From the NCBI GenBank assembly GCA_937879825.1, contig CALFMQ010000348.1, forward strand, positions 1 through 6,147: a DNA stretch of 6,147 nucleotides, read 5' to 3'. A program made the translations under genes and the position numbers. This DNA comes from an uncultured Phycisphaerales bacterium (lineage in GTDB: Bacteria > Planctomycetota > Phycisphaerae > Phycisphaerales > UBA1924). This document shows, piece after piece, positions 5,639 to 6,147 of the stretch. The notes under the pieces were generated by a model, which saw nothing but the letters and a program-made list of their open reading frames with translations, was not told the DNA's origin and did no database searches. The number at the start of each line of letters is the position of its first letter. Within the stretch, counting starts at the first letter, position 1.

Positions 5639-6097
5639 ATGAACGAGAACAATCGTGACATCATCGAGGCGTTGTGCCGCGCCTACAACGCCGAGATCGA
5701 GACCGTAGCGAGCTACATCGCCAACTCGGTAAACCCCGACGGCGTCCGGGCCGAGCAGATCAAGGAGTCGCTCGCCGCGGACATCACCGCGGAGTTGGGT
5801 CACGCGCAGCTGCTGGCCAACCGAATCAAAGTGATCGGCGGCACGGTTCCGGGCACCAAGGCCCTGAAAATGACGCAGTCCTCGCTCCAGCCGCCCACCG
5901 ACTCGACGAACCTGGTCTCGGTCATCAAGGGCGTGATCGATGCGGAGCGAGACGCGATCGAGACCTACAAGCACATCATCAAGATCACCGACGGCCGGGA
6001 CTACCCCACGCAGGACTTGGCCATCACGATTCTCGGCGACGAGGAGGAGCACCTCAGGGAGTTTCAGGGCTTCCTCAAGGAGTACGAGGCGAAGTAG
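5639..6097 (+). CDS. Bacterioferritin-like diiron protein (ferritin-like domain)
   Basis: This 152-residue protein has four predicted helices and a complete bacterioferritin-type set of ferroxidase ligands. They are E19 in the first helix, E52-x-x-H55 in the second, E103 in the third and E135-x-x-H138 in the fourth (D-E-E-E-H). These line up with E. coli Bfr E18, E51, H54, E94, E127 and H130. The residue matching Bfr Met52, the haem ligand, is Leu53, so haem binding is not expected. The length is close to Bfr (158 residues). There is no signal peptide, so it is probably cytosolic. The likely role is Fe(II) oxidation, iron storage or peroxide detoxification. A Dps-like or other ferritin-like oxidase role is an alternative. 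It lies 43 bp after the TPR/alpha-CTD gene on the same strand. Confidence 0.85.
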   Translation: MNENNRDIIEALCRAYNAEIETVASYIANSVNPDGVRAEQIKESLAADITAELGHAQLLANRIKVIGGTVPGTKALKMTQSSLQPPTDSTNLVSVIKGVIDAERDAIETYKHIIKITDGRDYPTQDLAITILGDEEEHLREFQGFLKEYEAK

Positions 6098-6115
6098 GCG
6101 GGTACGCTTGCACCG

Positions 6116-6147
6116 ATGCGGGTCCTGATCGCGCCGGACAAGTTCAA
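6116..6147 (+). CDS. Probable glycerate kinase, first codons only
   Basis: An ATG at 6116 opens a frame reading M-R-V-L-I-A-P-D-K-F up to the window edge, with the next two bases (AA) compatible with Lys. Bacterial glycerate 2-kinases (GlxK/GarK family) characteristically begin M-K/R-I/V-x-I-A-P-D-S/K-F-K-G-S. They phosphorylate D-glycerate in glyoxylate and sugar-acid metabolism. The start follows the ferritin-like stop by 18 bp with no clear Shine-Dalgarno. Only about ten residues are visible, so the call rests on this one motif. Confidence 0.65.
   Translation, partial: MRVLIAPDKF

Noticed and set aside
1..6147. Mobile elements, CRISPR arrays, tRNA or rRNA genes
   Set aside because: I saw no transposase or integrase motifs, no regularly spaced short repeats, and no tRNA- or rRNA-like sequence on either strand. 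The only sizeable direct repeat is the coding duplication at 5134-5577.

Overview
This is a GC-rich, densely coded bacterial window that most likely comes from the Planctomycetota, probably the Phycisphaerae. Two things suggest this lineage. The MATE transporter carries a C-terminal zinc ribbon of the form CxxCGHDLxG...CPECG, a motif I associate with planctomycete proteins. A TPR protein also carries domains like the C-terminal domain of RNA polymerase alpha. The assignment is inference from recall, not from a search.

Left half, minus strand (2840 down to 1): a tight three-gene run reads scpB, then a DUF58 protein, then a membrane protein resembling the N-terminal part of TgpA-type transglutaminases (DUF3488), which runs off the left edge. 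scpB and the DUF58 gene are 6 bp apart. The DUF58 gene and the TgpA-like gene overlap by four bases (GTGA). DUF58 and TgpA-like genes are classic partners, usually with a MoxR ATPase. Here the upstream gene is the condensin accessory gene scpB, and neither scpA nor moxR is visible.

Centre: an 87-bp divergent region (2841-2927) separates scpB from a plus-strand series. It holds an extended -10 element for each direction. The scpB element lies so close to the ATG that the mRNA may be leaderless.

Right half, plus strand (2928-6147): a 548-residue MATE efflux transporter with a cytoplasmic zinc-ribbon tail, a 312-residue TPR protein ending in two tandem RNA polymerase alpha-CTD-like domains, a 152-residue bacterioferritin-like diiron protein, and the first ten codons of a probable glycerate kinase. 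Each of the first three has a candidate promoter with a TAGA(C/A)T -10 hexamer just upstream. Two of these overlap the stop codon of the preceding gene, so the genes may be transcribed singly as well as together.

The most unusual item is the TPR/double alpha-CTD protein at 4657-5595. Its first alpha-CTD keeps most residues that in E. coli RpoA contact UP-element DNA and sigma, while the second has lost several. It could be a DNA-binding or transcription-associated adaptor. There are no RNA genes, mobile elements or CRISPR arrays that I can see, and no stretch over 300 bases lacks a gene.
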